From a virus: 32,335 nucleotides of DNA. Position numbers and translations under genes: made by a program. Location of the stretch: the IMG/VR virus record IMGVR_UViG_3300030090_005878, positions 1-32,335 of that record. One strand, 5' to 3'. The notes below the pieces were generated by a model. That model was not told the DNA's origin. It did no database searches and was given only the letters and a program-made list of their open reading frames with translations. Below, in pieces: positions 7,620-17,587 of this stretch (positions within the stretch are counted from its first letter, which is position 1; each line of letters opens with the position of its first letter).

Positions 7620-8768
7620 ATGATGCAGACAGGAATAATGCGTTTATCAGAGGGCGGCACACCTACCGGAATGACACCACAAATGGCGGCTGATTTTATT
7701 AGTTGGTTTAAAGGTAGGTTTGGAAACGAGCGACTGGGGCCTAATTCTTGGAACACTACCAAAATGCTGTGGCTAAAAGATTCGGGTTATAAAACTTATG
7801 GCAATTCTTTGAAAGAGTATTTTCAGAGTGCAGATGTTCCATGGGAGGCTTATGTAAACTGGGTAACTGGCGGGGGCGCAAACGACACAGACACAGACAC
7901 AGACACAGACACAGACGGACCACAGACAGTTTTCCCAGCGGGGAGCGATGTTCCTTCTATTATGGATTACGAAAACGGTGATATTATAACGGTCGGAGAC
8001 ATTAAGTATATTCTTACAAACAACATTTGGAAGGAGTATGAAGAACCCGGCAGCACAGACACAAATGGTGATTACGGGACAGATGCTTCTGGAAAACCTC
8101 TTCCTAACCCAAATGACCCTAAGTACGGCGAAGGCGCCGTGTACGGTGTAGGAGATGATCTTTATATAGTTATAAACGGAAAATGGGAAAAAGTAGGTGG
8201 ACAATCAAGCGGCGGCAGCAATCAGGGCGGTCTTTTTGGATTAGGCATCGGACCGTGGCTCAAGAACTTCTTTGGAGCGACCGGTGTTGGCGGCGATATT
8301 TTATCCGGTATTTTCGGAGAAGGCGGCAATATAGCCGACTTACTAAAGCTTTTTCTTCAAGGTAAAGCGTACAAAGAAGCGTGGGATGCGGCTACATACG
8401 AGGTGCCCACCGGACAAGGGGCAGCGATGAGTGATTTTGAAAAAGACAACCCGTTTACAGGCAACATGACCCTTGCTGGGATGGGTCCAAACTATTTGCA
8501 AGGACAGGACTACGGCATCCCGGTCGGGCAACAAGGTCTTCCGGCAGCCACACATAAAATCGGAAAGCCTTTTGTTGAAGAAGTGCAAGGCGGTCAAAGT
8601 GGTGGTATTATGAATGCAAAAGGTCACGGCGACGTGGTTCCGGCACTTTTAGAACCGGATGAGTTTGTTTTTACGCGAAAAGCGGTTCAAAACATGGGCG
8701 GCGGTGACGTTAGACAGGGCGCAAAACAAATGTATCAAATAATGAAGAATTTAGAGAGGATGGGCTAG
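7620..8768 (+). CDS. Virion-associated protein with Asp-Thr repeat and C-terminal DEFV motif
   Basis: 382 residues, starting one base after the previous TAA. A folded N-terminal region (WFKGRFGNERLG, WLKDSGYKTYGNSLKEYFQ) is followed by a (Asp-Thr)5 linker at about residues 89-99. Two strand-rich repeats come next (ITVGDIKYILTNNIWKEYE and VYGVGDDLYIVINGKWEKV), which look like a duplicated small beta unit. The end, GHGDVVPALLEPDEFVFTRK, belongs to the widespread phage motif D-x-V-P-A-x-L-x-P-x-E-F-V found in tail and internal virion proteins. No peptidase residues recognised. Probably an assembled virion component. Confidence 0.6.
   Translation: MMQTGIMRLSEGGTPTGMTPQMAADFISWFKGRFGNERLGPNSWNTTKMLWLKDSGYKTYGNSLKEYFQSADVPWEAYVNWVTGGGANDTDTDTDTDTDGPQTVFPAGSDVPSIMDYENGDIITVGDIKYILTNNIWKEYEEPGSTDTNGDYGTDASGKPLPNPNDPKYGEGAVYGVGDDLYIVINGKWEKVGGQSSGGSNQGGLFGLGIGPWLKNFFGATGVGGDILSGIFGEGGNIADLLKLFLQGKAYKEAWDAATYEVPTGQGAAMSDFEKDNPFTGNMTLAGMGPNYLQGQDYGIPVGQQGLPAATHKIGKPFVEEVQGGQSGGIMNAKGHGDVVPALLEPDEFVFTRKAVQNMGGGDVRQGAKQMYQIMKNLERMG
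7884..7916 (+). repeat. GACACA hexanucleotide tandem repeat (5.5 copies)
   Basis: Five perfect GACACA units plus GAC encode alternating Asp-Thr. It is an in-frame microsatellite within the linker of the 382-aa protein and likely varies in copy number. Confidence 0.95.
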
Positions 8769-9727
8769 TGATAGATAAGCTTTTAAGACTACAAGACGGA
8801 ACAAATACGTCTACTGAAGGACCGGGTTCAACTGTTTCTTTTGAGCCGCCTTGGGTTGAACAAATGCGACGAGGTTTCCTCGACAACGCCTGGAAATGGG
8901 CAGGACAACCCACGCCCATTCCAACACAACAGTTTGCCGGACTAGATCCTTATGAAATGCAGGCCAGAAACCTAGCCTCTGGGTTGGGCGGTTTTCAGCC
9001 TTACCTACAACAAGGAGCCGGGGCTTATGGACAAGGGCTCGGGCACCTGGGACAAGGACTGCAAGCGGGGTACATGGGAGCACAGGCGTATGACCCGAAC
9101 ATGGGCAAAGCTTTTTACAACCCCTACGAAGACATGGCGGTGCAAAAAGCGCTTGATGACGTGTATGAGAACTGGGCACAACAAGACATGGGAAGTAGGG
9201 CACAAGCCGTGGATTCCGGTGCGTTTGGTGGCGGTCGTGGACGACTCATGGCACAAGAACGTTTTAAACAATTAGGTAGAGGCATGTCGGGCACAGCCGG
9301 AAAAATGCGAGCACAAGGATACACTCAAGCACAACAGCAAGCACAACAGGCTTTTCAGGAGCAACAACGAAGAATGCAGCAAGCGGGGGAGATGGGTTTG
9401 CGAGGAGCCAATATGTACGGGAACCTTGGAGCGGGAATCGCGGGCCTAGGACAGATGGGCCAAGGCATGTTGTCCGATCAAATTAGTCTGATGAACATAT
9501 TGGGCGGACAGTCCCGAAACATTGCCGATCAAAGACTCGGTGCCCAGTTCCAAACAGCGCAAGGATTGGCAGGAGAGCCGTTGGCTCGGTTAGGCGCTTT
9601 GGCCAACCTAATTATAGGTATGTTGCCTAAGACCATGGGCACAGGCATCACTACTAACTACGGCAATGTTAGCGATCAAGGCACTCTCCTTAAAAACTTG
9701 CTTGATGACATCTTTGGAGGAAGCTAA
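8768..9727 (+). CDS. Gly/Gln-rich internal virion protein candidate, GTG start
   Basis: 319 residues, starting with GTG in a TAGTG overlap. Residues about 25-60 (FEPPWVEQMRRGFLDNAWKW) are followed by a repeated Gly/Gln/Leu pattern (GAGAYGQGLGHLGQGLQAGY). The best-conserved part is about 117-170 (NPYEDMAVQKALDDVYENWA, then SRAQAVDSGAFGGGRGRLM), a signature I associate with internal or DNA-ejection proteins of marine phages. A Gln-rich helix (about 185-215) and Gly/Met-rich repeats follow. No catalytic motif. It probably works with the next two genes during genome delivery; inferred from order and composition. Confidence 0.65.
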   Translation: MIDKLLRLQDGTNTSTEGPGSTVSFEPPWVEQMRRGFLDNAWKWAGQPTPIPTQQFAGLDPYEMQARNLASGLGGFQPYLQQGAGAYGQGLGHLGQGLQAGYMGAQAYDPNMGKAFYNPYEDMAVQKALDDVYENWAQQDMGSRAQAVDSGAFGGGRGRLMAQERFKQLGRGMSGTAGKMRAQGYTQAQQQAQQAFQEQQRRMQQAGEMGLRGANMYGNLGAGIAGLGQMGQGMLSDQISLMNILGGQSRNIADQRLGAQFQTAQGLAGEPLARLGALANLIIGMLPKTMGTGITTNYGNVSDQGTLLKNLLDDIFGGS

Positions 9728-9729
9728 AC

Positions 9730-11802
9730 GTGTCCTGGAACAAACGACCCATGTTTAGAAATGCGGTGAACATGCACGGAGGCGGCATGGTGCCAATGCC
9801 TCGTATGCAACAAGGCAGCGATCCCACTGATTTTTCACAAAGAGCAGGTAGTAGGATAGCCGAAGCAATAGACAACACTGCGATTAGCCCCTATCTGAGT
9901 GAAGTCGGGTTTTTTGAAGACCCTTCTTTTGAAAAATATGTGGCTGGAGCAAGGCTGTATAATGAAAATGCTAAGACCGCTGTTGCGTTGGGCTTTGGTT
10001 CAGTGGCACCTTTCGTTGCGGACTCAATAGGCGCACTACGAGACGGTTATCAAGAAATGATGCGAAGCTTTAAACAAAGGCGAGGAGAAGATTTAGGAGG
10101 AGAAGATTTAGAACAGGTAGAACAGGCCATGAGAAGCGGTGCAGTGGGCACCGCAATCGTGCCAATGCCTCGTATGCAACAAGGCAGCGGTCCTATGGGC
10201 ATTGCTTCGGTTTCACCGGATCTTTTTAGTCCGGCGGAATTTATGGGTGAGCCGCTTAACCAGATGGCAGAAACCGGTGCAGGTATTGCCGGCGCAGGAT
10301 TTTTCCCTGAAGGAAACTTTGGAGCCCCTGCGGTGACAGATGCCGGTATTGTGGCAGGACTGGACGAAGAAATGGCCACAGAACCGGAAGTCAAAGAAAA
10401 CAAACTTGAGTTGGCAAAACAACAAGCCATGTCAATCTTTGACCAAAAATTTGATGAAGCCATGTCTGTTATGCAGGCGCAGATGGCAACGGGTGGAATG
10501 CCGATGCAAGACATGGAAATGATTTTGTCCGATGAAATTGAAGTAATGGAAGGACAAGCCGAAGCAACAGTGAAAGAAGCTATGAATCTTCCCGAAGAAA
10601 TAGACCTTATTCCCGCAGAAGTAGCACAAAGTTACTTAGAAAAAGCGCGTATGATAGTCGGCGCTCCGCCGGTACAAGAACAGCCTATGGACATGCCTAT
10701 GGACATGCCTATGGATATGGGCGATCAAGCGGTGCAGAAGATGTTTGCTGGCAGCGGTGTGGGTGGTGTACAGCCGGAGGAAGACGATGATCCATTGTCC
10801 ATTATCAAAGAAATGGAAAGACAATCCATAGTGTCTGAAGAAGAGATGAGAAAAAGAGAAGCCGCAGCGGCTAAAAAAAGACGAGACGAACTTGATGATA
10901 AAATAAGGGCCGGTGATTTCAGCAAAGGTTTTATGACTGATTGGACAGACCTAGAAAAGTTAGCGGCTGAAGTCAGAGACGTTGCGAAAAGAAAAGCTAT
11001 GCGCACACCTTCTTATTCTCCCGCGGTTTCCACCATGGGAGGCAAGTGGCTAGACGCTCTTTCTACAAGACCAAAAATGGCAGAGCTCGCCGGAGACGAA
11101 GCCGCGCTTGAATACGATAAGGAAATTAAAAAACTAAAACAAGCCGAACAGCAAGCATTGCTTCAAGGCGATGCCGACATGTTGCGAGCAGTTTATCAGC
11201 AAGGGCAAAAGATAGAAGACCAACTGTCCAATACATTGATGCAAAACATTGGCGACATCAGAACACGAACTATTGGAGAAGCTGGAGACATTCTGACTAA
11301 ACAGATTGGAGACGAAGGCTTTACGGACACATGGCGCACGGACCAATATTGGAGGGACGTATTAAAAGATCCAAACTCTGATGACATAGACAAAAGAATC
11401 GCAGAACAAGCGCTAGGCATTGGTTCTGGAAAAGGCGACATAGCTACGCGAGTTTCTAAGTTTGTAGATCTAGCGGATGCTGCTTGGAAAGGTTATAAAA
11501 GCGCTGGCGGTGGCACGATGCCTTATGACAGGAAAGTAAAGAGGTTTGAGCAAGAGTTTGCGCCTATAATCAAGTTTCATGGGTCAACCATTCTTCCATC
11601 AGACCCTAATTTCTCGAATGTCGTAAGAGACTATATGATGTCACAAGACAGCGGTGCCCAAGCAACGCCCTCTGCACCTAAAACCTGGGATCTTGATGCA
11701 ATGGGTATCACCAAAGACCAAGTTAATGCCATGATTGAAGCAGGGTTGTTTAACTCCGGAGACACTTTAAAAATAGGCGACAAAGAAACGCTGGTTCCGT
11801 AA
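9730..11802 (+). CDS. Large Met/Glu-rich internal virion protein candidate, GTG start
   Basis: 690 residues from GTG 9730. GGAGG ends at 9720, giving good spacing, whereas ATG 9751 would be too distant. The motif VPMPRMQQGS occurs twice (residues about 21-30 and 144-153), reflecting an exact 31-bp DNA repeat. A long acidic Met/Gln-rich helical region (about 215-330) carries three PMDM units. A charged coiled-coil region (about 355-520) and a more globular C-terminal part (WDLDAMGITKDQVNAMIEAG) follow. No membrane segment or enzyme motif. Position between two putative ejection proteins suggests an internal core protein; this is inference. Confidence 0.6.
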   Translation: MSWNKRPMFRNAVNMHGGGMVPMPRMQQGSDPTDFSQRAGSRIAEAIDNTAISPYLSEVGFFEDPSFEKYVAGARLYNENAKTAVALGFGSVAPFVADSIGALRDGYQEMMRSFKQRRGEDLGGEDLEQVEQAMRSGAVGTAIVPMPRMQQGSGPMGIASVSPDLFSPAEFMGEPLNQMAETGAGIAGAGFFPEGNFGAPAVTDAGIVAGLDEEMATEPEVKENKLELAKQQAMSIFDQKFDEAMSVMQAQMATGGMPMQDMEMILSDEIEVMEGQAEATVKEAMNLPEEIDLIPAEVAQSYLEKARMIVGAPPVQEQPMDMPMDMPMDMGDQAVQKMFAGSGVGGVQPEEDDDPLSIIKEMERQSIVSEEEMRKREAAAAKKRRDELDDKIRAGDFSKGFMTDWTDLEKLAAEVRDVAKRKAMRTPSYSPAVSTMGGKWLDALSTRPKMAELAGDEAALEYDKEIKKLKQAEQQALLQGDADMLRAVYQQGQKIEDQLSNTLMQNIGDIRTRTIGEAGDILTKQIGDEGFTDTWRTDQYWRDVLKDPNSDDIDKRIAEQALGIGSGKGDIATRVSKFVDLADAAWKGYKSAGGGTMPYDRKVKRFEQEFAPIIKFHGSTILPSDPNFSNVVRDYMMSQDSGAQATPSAPKTWDLDAMGITKDQVNAMIEAGLFNSGDTLKIGDKETLVP
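9790..10189 (+). repeat. Exact 31-bp direct repeat, copies at 9790-9820 and 10159-10189
   Basis: The two copies are identical over 31 bp, including third codon positions, and both encode VPMPRMQQGS in the same frame of one gene. Flanking bases differ. Perfect identity suggests recent copying or selection on the DNA itself rather than on protein sequence alone. Confidence 0.95.
10684..10719 (+). repeat. 12-bp tandem repeat, three copies
   Basis: Three CCTATGGA(C/T)ATG units encode PMDM-PMDM-PMDM inside the Met-rich region of the 690-aa protein. Only one base differs among the units. Confidence 0.9.
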
Positions 11803-11803
11803 C

Positions 11804-14800
11804 ATGGCTTCTTTAACGCAGGCCCAACTTGACGAGCTTTTTTCTCCGAAAGGCACTGAAACACAGCCTCCTCCCCCACCCGAAGAAGATATACCCGATG
11901 TCCGCGGACAACGGAAACAATCTTGGAGAGAGATGGTTGGACAAGCCTCTTTAATCAAACAAGAAATGGCACTAGACGCTTCAGAGGAAGTTGCAGAAAC
12001 CTTTGAAGGCATTGGCCCTCAAATCGGACAAGTGTTTAAAAATGCCAAAGATGCTTTAGAGCTAAGTGCTCTGGAAGGTTCACGTTACGGCTTTGCCCAA
12101 GCCCCTGGTGCCTATGCAGGAATCCCTAGAACTATCGAAGAACGAGAGTTATTAAACCAGCAAATTGACGAAGCTGCCGTGGAGCTAATTGAACAAATCA
12201 AGAAAGGTATTAAGCGAGTCGAAGACCTCAACCCTGAAGAGTTAAGCAACCTACAACAAGGGATCAGAAGCGGCGTGATAAGTTTTACCATGATGACACC
12301 GTTATTGGTGGCAAGCATTTTTCAAAAAAGTCCGACAGCATTGATTACTGGTATGTCTTTGTTGACCGCGGGCGACAGTTATACAAGTGGAAGAGCCGAG
12401 GGATTATCTCACAAAGACGCATTTATTTATGGTGGAATAGACGGATTTATTGAAGGCGCGACCGAAATACTTCCTGCTAAAACACTTTTGAAACTCTTCC
12501 CCGGCGCCAAAGACGCGGCTGGGAGTTTTTCTAAAAACGCGCTCAAGTTTCTTTTCCAAGACATTGCAGGAGAGCAGGCGGCCACGATTCTACAAAACCT
12601 AAACGCTTATCAGTACGATTTGGACAAGGAAAGGTTGGCCATTGAAAACGATCCAAACATAGACGGCGTGGAAAAAGAACAACTTTTAGGTGAACTGGCT
12701 AAAAAACGTGCTGTAATAACCTTCTTTGCAACAATCACAGCCGGGGGTATGCAGGTTACTACTGCCAAGATGATTGACTACGGTTTGTCGGACAAAGAGA
12801 TAAAAGAAATGATTACGCCTAAAACAACGGGTTATCAAATGTTGACTCCGGAAGAGCAAAACAGGATACAGCAAGAATATCTTGACTGGCAGGAAAAAAT
12901 TGCTACTGAAACAACGGACCAAGAAAAAGTTGCTTTGGGTTTGGCGCAAACAGGTACTGCGCAATCGGAAGCCGTTCAAATATTAAATGATCTTGAGAAA
13001 GAAAAACAAAATGTTTTAAAAGATCCCGACTTAAAAGACACTAAAAAACTAAAGGCCGCTGTTGAAAAAATAGATGAAGCTATTCTTAAGCAAGAAGAAA
13101 AAGTTGCTCGTATTGAGCAAACTCGACTAGAGTTTGAAAAGGTTGATGAACGGCTAAAACGTTTAAGAGAAATCGAAGAAGAACTTAGGTACAGCGAAGA
13201 CGCACAAATCACCGAGGAACTCAACCAAGAAAAGACAGCTCTCTTATCGGAAATCAAAATGGAAGGACCGGGGACCGGGGTTCAACGACTAGAGTCTGTC
13301 GAGTACACTCCTTTTGAGATTGAAGAAGGGGTGGTTGGCCTGGAGAATACTCCGGAAGCACAAAAAATGAAGGGCAAGACAGGGTTCTTTAATCCAACTG
13401 TGCAGAGACTTTATGACGAGCTCATAGAACCGGGGACCGCGGACCGGATTGTTACTGCTTACAATACAGTAGCTCAGAAGATGGCGGATCTTGGGTTTAC
13501 TTCTCAAGGCACCGTGGACAAAAAGGCTCCTTTGGTCATCAAAGAAATGCAAAAAGACCTTCGACGTTTGATAACACAATCAAAAAATCTTTTAAATAAA
13601 CGGTTGGCGAAACGTCGTTTAGACAACAAACGTGCGGAAGGTGCCATAGAAGAAACAGAATACAATCAAAAAGTGTTAAAAAATAATCAGTCGATTGCTG
13701 AAATTGAGGCAAAAATCGACCGGATTATTGAGCGCTCCCAAGAACCTGTGCTGCAACTCCCCGATCTCCCTGAAAACCTAGAAAACCCCTATGGGGTCAA
13801 CAGCCGTTTCTTTGTGCCCGGTGTGTTCAGAGAGTTTATAAGCAAGTGGGTGCGTGCCAATAAATTTAACAACGTTATTGTGTACAAACCCACAGCGGAA
13901 AAAGAAGGTGTGCTTCAAGACCAGGTTCCCGAAGAACTACAAGAAGACATAAACCCGATGCCTGCCGTTCCTTTTAAAAGCGTACCGTTTGATTCGACAA
14001 TACGGTTGTACTTTTATGACATGGCTAGAACGGGTGATTTTAGTGAAAGAGCGCTTAGAGACCCGTTGACCGGGGAAGTTTTTTATGCGGAATACGATGC
14101 TATAGAATTTGTTGATCCGCTTTCAGGAACGCTGGAGCTTAATGAGAACCTGTTGCCCTCTATTGAAATGGACGGTAAAACCTACCAGGCGTTGTGGGCA
14201 CCGGAAACCCAATCAAGGGCTTTAGTTAAAATGATGGGAGATCCAGCAATGCACCCTGAAAACCTGGGGTGGATTCCCGCACGGGGAACAAGCACGAGTG
14301 ATTGGGCGGCTTGGTGGTATGACCGTTTTAAAAGTTTGTTCCGTCCCAGAGGCGTGCGTCCGACAATCATGGAAGAACTACAAACGGGTCCCGAAGGCCC
14401 GATAGCCAAGGGCAGGCTGTCTGAAAGACAACTTAACCGGATTTTTAGAGACATTGCAAAAATTCAAAAAGCCTTAGAAAAAAGCATTGAAAGGGGTTTG
14501 ATAAAAATAAGGGCCACTAGAGAGGATGAAGGCGCAGTCTACGTATCAGGGGACTTTTATCTTGACCCAATAACAACCATGGATCGTTTTAAAGAGTTAA
14601 TCGCCAAATCGTTTAGAGGCAATGAAGATGCACAAAAAGAATTAAGGCGATTGGGTCAGGGAGAACTGGTCGATGCAATTGTAAAAGGAAGAAAAAGAAT
14701 AAGCAAAAACTCAAGACGGCTCATTGATTTGGTCAAAAAAATTGATCCGGACTACACCGTTTATAGCAAAGAAAGAATAGCGCTGCTTGAAGATGCGATT

Positions 14801-17587
14801 GAGCGCTACATGGGCAGAATTTTTGGCGCGTACGTGTTTCCTGATTGGCGTCCTCCCAACAGACGAACCGCTACAAAAAGAGAAAAAGATCAGCACAACG
14901 CTGCGGTCGAGCAGTTGGCAGCAATCTATCACAATAGAACAGGTGTCCCTATAGAAGAAGCCACAGCGCAAGCTGAAAAAGATTTAGATATTTTATACAG
15001 CGGCACAGGACAGCAGCGAGCCGAGCTTTTTGTGTCTATGTTTGAGTTTACCCCACCTTATCTGACAGCGGAGACAGGAGGAGAAACCTTGTTGTTGCCG
15101 CAACTTAAGCAAAAAAGAGCGGACATTCCGAGCGAGGTAAGAAAAGCTTTGGGCGAAGTCACCGAGTCTTGGGCTCAAGCACAGATGACTGCAATGAAAC
15201 AAGAACAGTTTATTGCTGTGACCGAATATTTATTAGAGTTGGCAGAGATTGGTAACGCTCCTGCAACGCGTTTTCTTTCTTTGGAGGAAACACCCATGTA
15301 CAACACACAAATCACCATCCCTGGTGACGTGTTAAACCCGCTTAACGGGTACTACACAACGCCTGCCATGGCGCAAGCGATTATGAAAACCATGGGTTAC
15401 GGTCCGTTGCGCCGTTATTTAAACGACATGCCCGCACTCCTTAATCCTCTTAAACAACCGTATTTAAGCGCACAGGGGGCCATGGGGTATATCTCTCTTG
15501 CTTATTTAAACCTTTCCATAAAAACACAAAGCAGAAACCTACAAAGCGCGATGTTCTTTCCTCAAATGTCGGGCAATTGGCAGGCGTATAAAAACCCGCG
15601 TGCGGCAGCGCAGTATATTAAAGAACAGTTTGGAGACATGTCTTCAGCGGAACTGGATTATATTGTAGGAGAAGGAATCATTGGTTCAAGTGTAATGCTT
15701 GGAGAACGAAAAGCAATGCTGGACAGAATGCAGGGCATGGCCACATGGCAAGAGTTTACTGATTATTTAGAAGAAAGCGCTGTTAGCAGGGCTGAAAAAG
15801 GTAAAAAAGCGCTTCAAAGGTCGTTGCGCACAGCAGAAGAACTGTATCAACTGGCCGACGACATACCTAAAATAATGAATTATCTTGGAGAAAGAGAGTC
15901 CGGTTTTGGTATCTTTGCCCCTAACGGTGTGCAGAATCTATCAGAGCAGCAAATGGAAAACCTCTTTGACATGATCTCTGAGTTGATTGTTGAGCAAGGC
16001 GGTCGAAAAGTAACGCGTTCGGAAAGCACACCGGCCGAGAACCTACAAAAAGCCATTCATGCCAGGGCTTCGTTTCTTACTCGAAGAAACATTCCAAACT
16101 ACAATCGGTTGCCGAACATTCTCGATGCTTTAAGAATGAGCTTGGTTGCCAATTTTCCTGGCTTTAATACTGCGGTAATAACAAGCCAAGCAAACGTTGT
16201 GAAGACCGCGTTGCTGGAGCACCAGTTGGCACACTCGGGCGATCCCGCAGTTGATGCCGGGCTAAAGTCTCGCTTGCAAAAAAGAGCCGCCTTGCGTGGA
16301 GTGGCTAATGGTGCTTGGATGGTCGGACCAGGAACGTTTATGGCAGCCGCTTCTGCACTACGCTTCGCAGGGAAAACGGCCAAAGTAGCGGGAATCAGTG
16401 TTGGAGCAACAGCACTGCTCGCTCCTCAAGCCTTGTCTCGTTTTGTTGCGGAGTGGTCGGTCAACAACAATCTTATTTTTGTATCAGATGCCGACGAAGA
16501 CGGCACGCTTGAAGTGTATGATTTTTCACACACGGATGGTTTTACGTTAATCTCTGAGCCGTCCAGGCTGCTCTTAAAGTATCTTGCCACCGATGCGTAT
16601 TTGGGAGAAGAGGCTTCAGATAAAATTTGGGACACATTTATGCAGTCTTTAAAAAACGTGCGATCAAGCTACACCGACGAAAAAATTATGAAAAGGGCGG
16701 TGTTGGAGTTTACCAGCGGAGAAGATCGAGAAACAGGCAGGCCCTACACAGATCCAAATGCGCCTTGGTGGAAACAACTAAAAGACAGAAGTACGCGTTT
16801 TATTAGCACTGTGTCGCCAAAAATTTTCCATGAGTCCCTTGATGTAGGAAAGGCTCTGGTGCTTACAGGAGAAGAAGCGCTGGATAAAAGAAGCAGAGAA
16901 AGAAATCTTTTGCGTTCTCTGGCCTATACTATGGGGTTTAAAACCGATCAAATTACTCCCAAAGAAATCATCAATGACTATAAAATTTCTGCTTTTAACA
17001 ACGCATTGAGTACCAGCGAATCGTGGGCCAAAGGTATTTTCTATAGAGCCGAGGGCCGCGAACTGGGTTACGACGACATGCCGGCGATGATCGCAGCTTA
17101 CGATGAGTTGCAACGACAACATTTTGAACAGGTGAGAGATTTGCGTTTAGATATTCATTGGATGGCACCCATTCTCGGTACTTCTCCTGCTGAAACATTT
17201 AACTTTCTTGCAGAAAAAGATCGGCTCAAATCTTTAAGAACAGCGGACAGAGCAAACATCATACCGGATCGCAACGACAATCCGTTGTATGTGCCCACCA
17301 GTATTTCCAGTTTTGTAAAGGCTTATGATACCGAGCTTAGGAACGTGCAATCAAAAAATCCGGATCTTTTGTCTGACCAAGAAATAAGCGAACGGGTCAG
17401 CACTTTGGCGGAAAGAATAGAAAGATTGTCTTATAACAAGTGGGCGCAAAAACCGGTTGCGTGGACATGGCAGGGGGTTGTTCAAAAATCAGTAGAGTTT
17501 GAAGAAAACAAAAAGAACCAAGACATTACAAGCCCAACAACGCTTTCTGACGAAGAGTTAAATGCTCTTTTTACTACAGAAGACTAA
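11804..17587 (+). CDS. Giant internal virion/ejection protein, LPD38-like C-terminal region (tentative)
   Basis: 1927 residues, the largest gene here, one base after the previous TAA. Hydrophobic segments lie at about 165-190 (ISFTMMTPLLVASIF) and 1505-1545 (FMAAASALRF, VGATALLAPQAL). Coiled coils lie at about 393-485 and 570-645. The block SYTSGRAEGLSHKDAFIYGG, followed by EGATEILPAKTLLK, recurs in giant phage core proteins. The region from ARASFLTRRNIPNYNRLPNI through NFPGFNTAVI to RFVAEWSVNNNLIF resembles the LPD38 domain of polyvalent phage proteins. I saw no transglycosylase, protease or polymerase motif. Similar short motifs occur at both ends (LTQAQLDELF and LSDEELNALF). Probably ejected with the genome into the host envelope. 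Its last 14 bases overlap the convergent nuclease gene. Confidence 0.7.
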   Translation: MASLTQAQLDELFSPKGTETQPPPPPEEDIPDVRGQRKQSWREMVGQASLIKQEMALDASEEVAETFEGIGPQIGQVFKNAKDALELSALEGSRYGFAQAPGAYAGIPRTIEERELLNQQIDEAAVELIEQIKKGIKRVEDLNPEELSNLQQGIRSGVISFTMMTPLLVASIFQKSPTALITGMSLLTAGDSYTSGRAEGLSHKDAFIYGGIDGFIEGATEILPAKTLLKLFPGAKDAAGSFSKNALKFLFQDIAGEQAATILQNLNAYQYDLDKERLAIENDPNIDGVEKEQLLGELAKKRAVITFFATITAGGMQVTTAKMIDYGLSDKEIKEMITPKTTGYQMLTPEEQNRIQQEYLDWQEKIATETTDQEKVALGLAQTGTAQSEAVQILNDLEKEKQNVLKDPDLKDTKKLKAAVEKIDEAILKQEEKVARIEQTRLEFEKVDERLKRLREIEEELRYSEDAQITEELNQEKTALLSEIKMEGPGTGVQRLESVEYTPFEIEEGVVGLENTPEAQKMKGKTGFFNPTVQRLYDELIEPGTADRIVTAYNTVAQKMADLGFTSQGTVDKKAPLVIKEMQKDLRRLITQSKNLLNKRLAKRRLDNKRAEGAIEETEYNQKVLKNNQSIAEIEAKIDRIIERSQEPVLQLPDLPENLENPYGVNSRFFVPGVFREFISKWVRANKFNNVIVYKPTAEKEGVLQDQVPEELQEDINPMPAVPFKSVPFDSTIRLYFYDMARTGDFSERALRDPLTGEVFYAEYDAIEFVDPLSGTLELNENLLPSIEMDGKTYQALWAPETQSRALVKMMGDPAMHPENLGWIPARGTSTSDWAAWWYDRFKSLFRPRGVRPTIMEELQTGPEGPIAKGRLSERQLNRIFRDIAKIQKALEKSIERGLIKIRATREDEGAVYVSGDFYLDPITTMDRFKELIAKSFRGNEDAQKELRRLGQGELVDAIVKGRKRISKNSRRLIDLVKKIDPDYTVYSKERIALLEDAIERYMGRIFGAYVFPDWRPPNRRTATKREKDQHNAAVEQLAAIYHNRTGVPIEEATAQAEKDLDILYSGTGQQRAELFVSMFEFTPPYLTAETGGETLLLPQLKQKRADIPSEVRKALGEVTESWAQAQMTAMKQEQFIAVTEYLLELAEIGNAPATRFLSLEETPMYNTQITIPGDVLNPLNGYYTTPAMAQAIMKTMGYGPLRRYLNDMPALLNPLKQPYLSAQGAMGYISLAYLNLSIKTQSRNLQSAMFFPQMSGNWQAYKNPRAAAQYIKEQFGDMSSAELDYIVGEGIIGSSVMLGERKAMLDRMQGMATWQEFTDYLEESAVSRAEKGKKALQRSLRTAEELYQLADDIPKIMNYLGERESGFGIFAPNGVQNLSEQQMENLFDMISELIVEQGGRKVTRSESTPAENLQKAIHARASFLTRRNIPNYNRLPNILDALRMSLVANFPGFNTAVITSQANVVKTALLEHQLAHSGDPAVDAGLKSRLQKRAALRGVANGAWMVGPGTFMAAASALRFAGKTAKVAGISVGATALLAPQALSRFVAEWSVNNNLIFVSDADEDGTLEVYDFSHTDGFTLISEPSRLLLKYLATDAYLGEEASDKIWDTFMQSLKNVRSSYTDEKIMKRAVLEFTSGEDRETGRPYTDPNAPWWKQLKDRSTRFISTVSPKIFHESLDVGKALVLTGEEALDKRSRERNLLRSLAYTMGFKTDQITPKEIINDYKISAFNNALSTSESWAKGIFYRAEGRELGYDDMPAMIAAYDELQRQHFEQVRDLRLDIHWMAPILGTSPAETFNFLAEKDRLKSLRTADRANIIPDRNDNPLYVPTSISSFVKAYDTELRNVQSKNPDLLSDQEISERVSTLAERIERLSYNKWAQKPVAWTWQGVVQKSVEFEENKKNQDITSPTTLSDEELNALFTTED
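13265..13280 (+). repeat. GGACCGG heptamer pair
   Basis: GGACCGG is repeated in tandem, giving CGGGGACCGGGG at 13269-13280, inside the giant virion gene. The same 12-mer recurs at 28938-28949 in the DUF3310 gene. Confidence 0.6.
13431..13445 (+). repeat. GGACCNN heptamer pair
   Basis: CGGGGACCGCGGACC, another member of the dispersed CGGGGACCRYGGAC family, lies within the giant virion gene. Confidence 0.6.

Noticed and set aside
7773-8204. 143-residue minus-strand frame with hydrophobic stretches
   Set aside because: Contains a Cys-Val run that is the antisense of the GACACA microsatellite; lies inside a coupled structural gene.
10050-10514. 154-residue minus-strand frame
   Set aside because: Ser/Pro/Ala-rich shadow of the 690-aa virion gene, with no start signal or neighbours in that direction.
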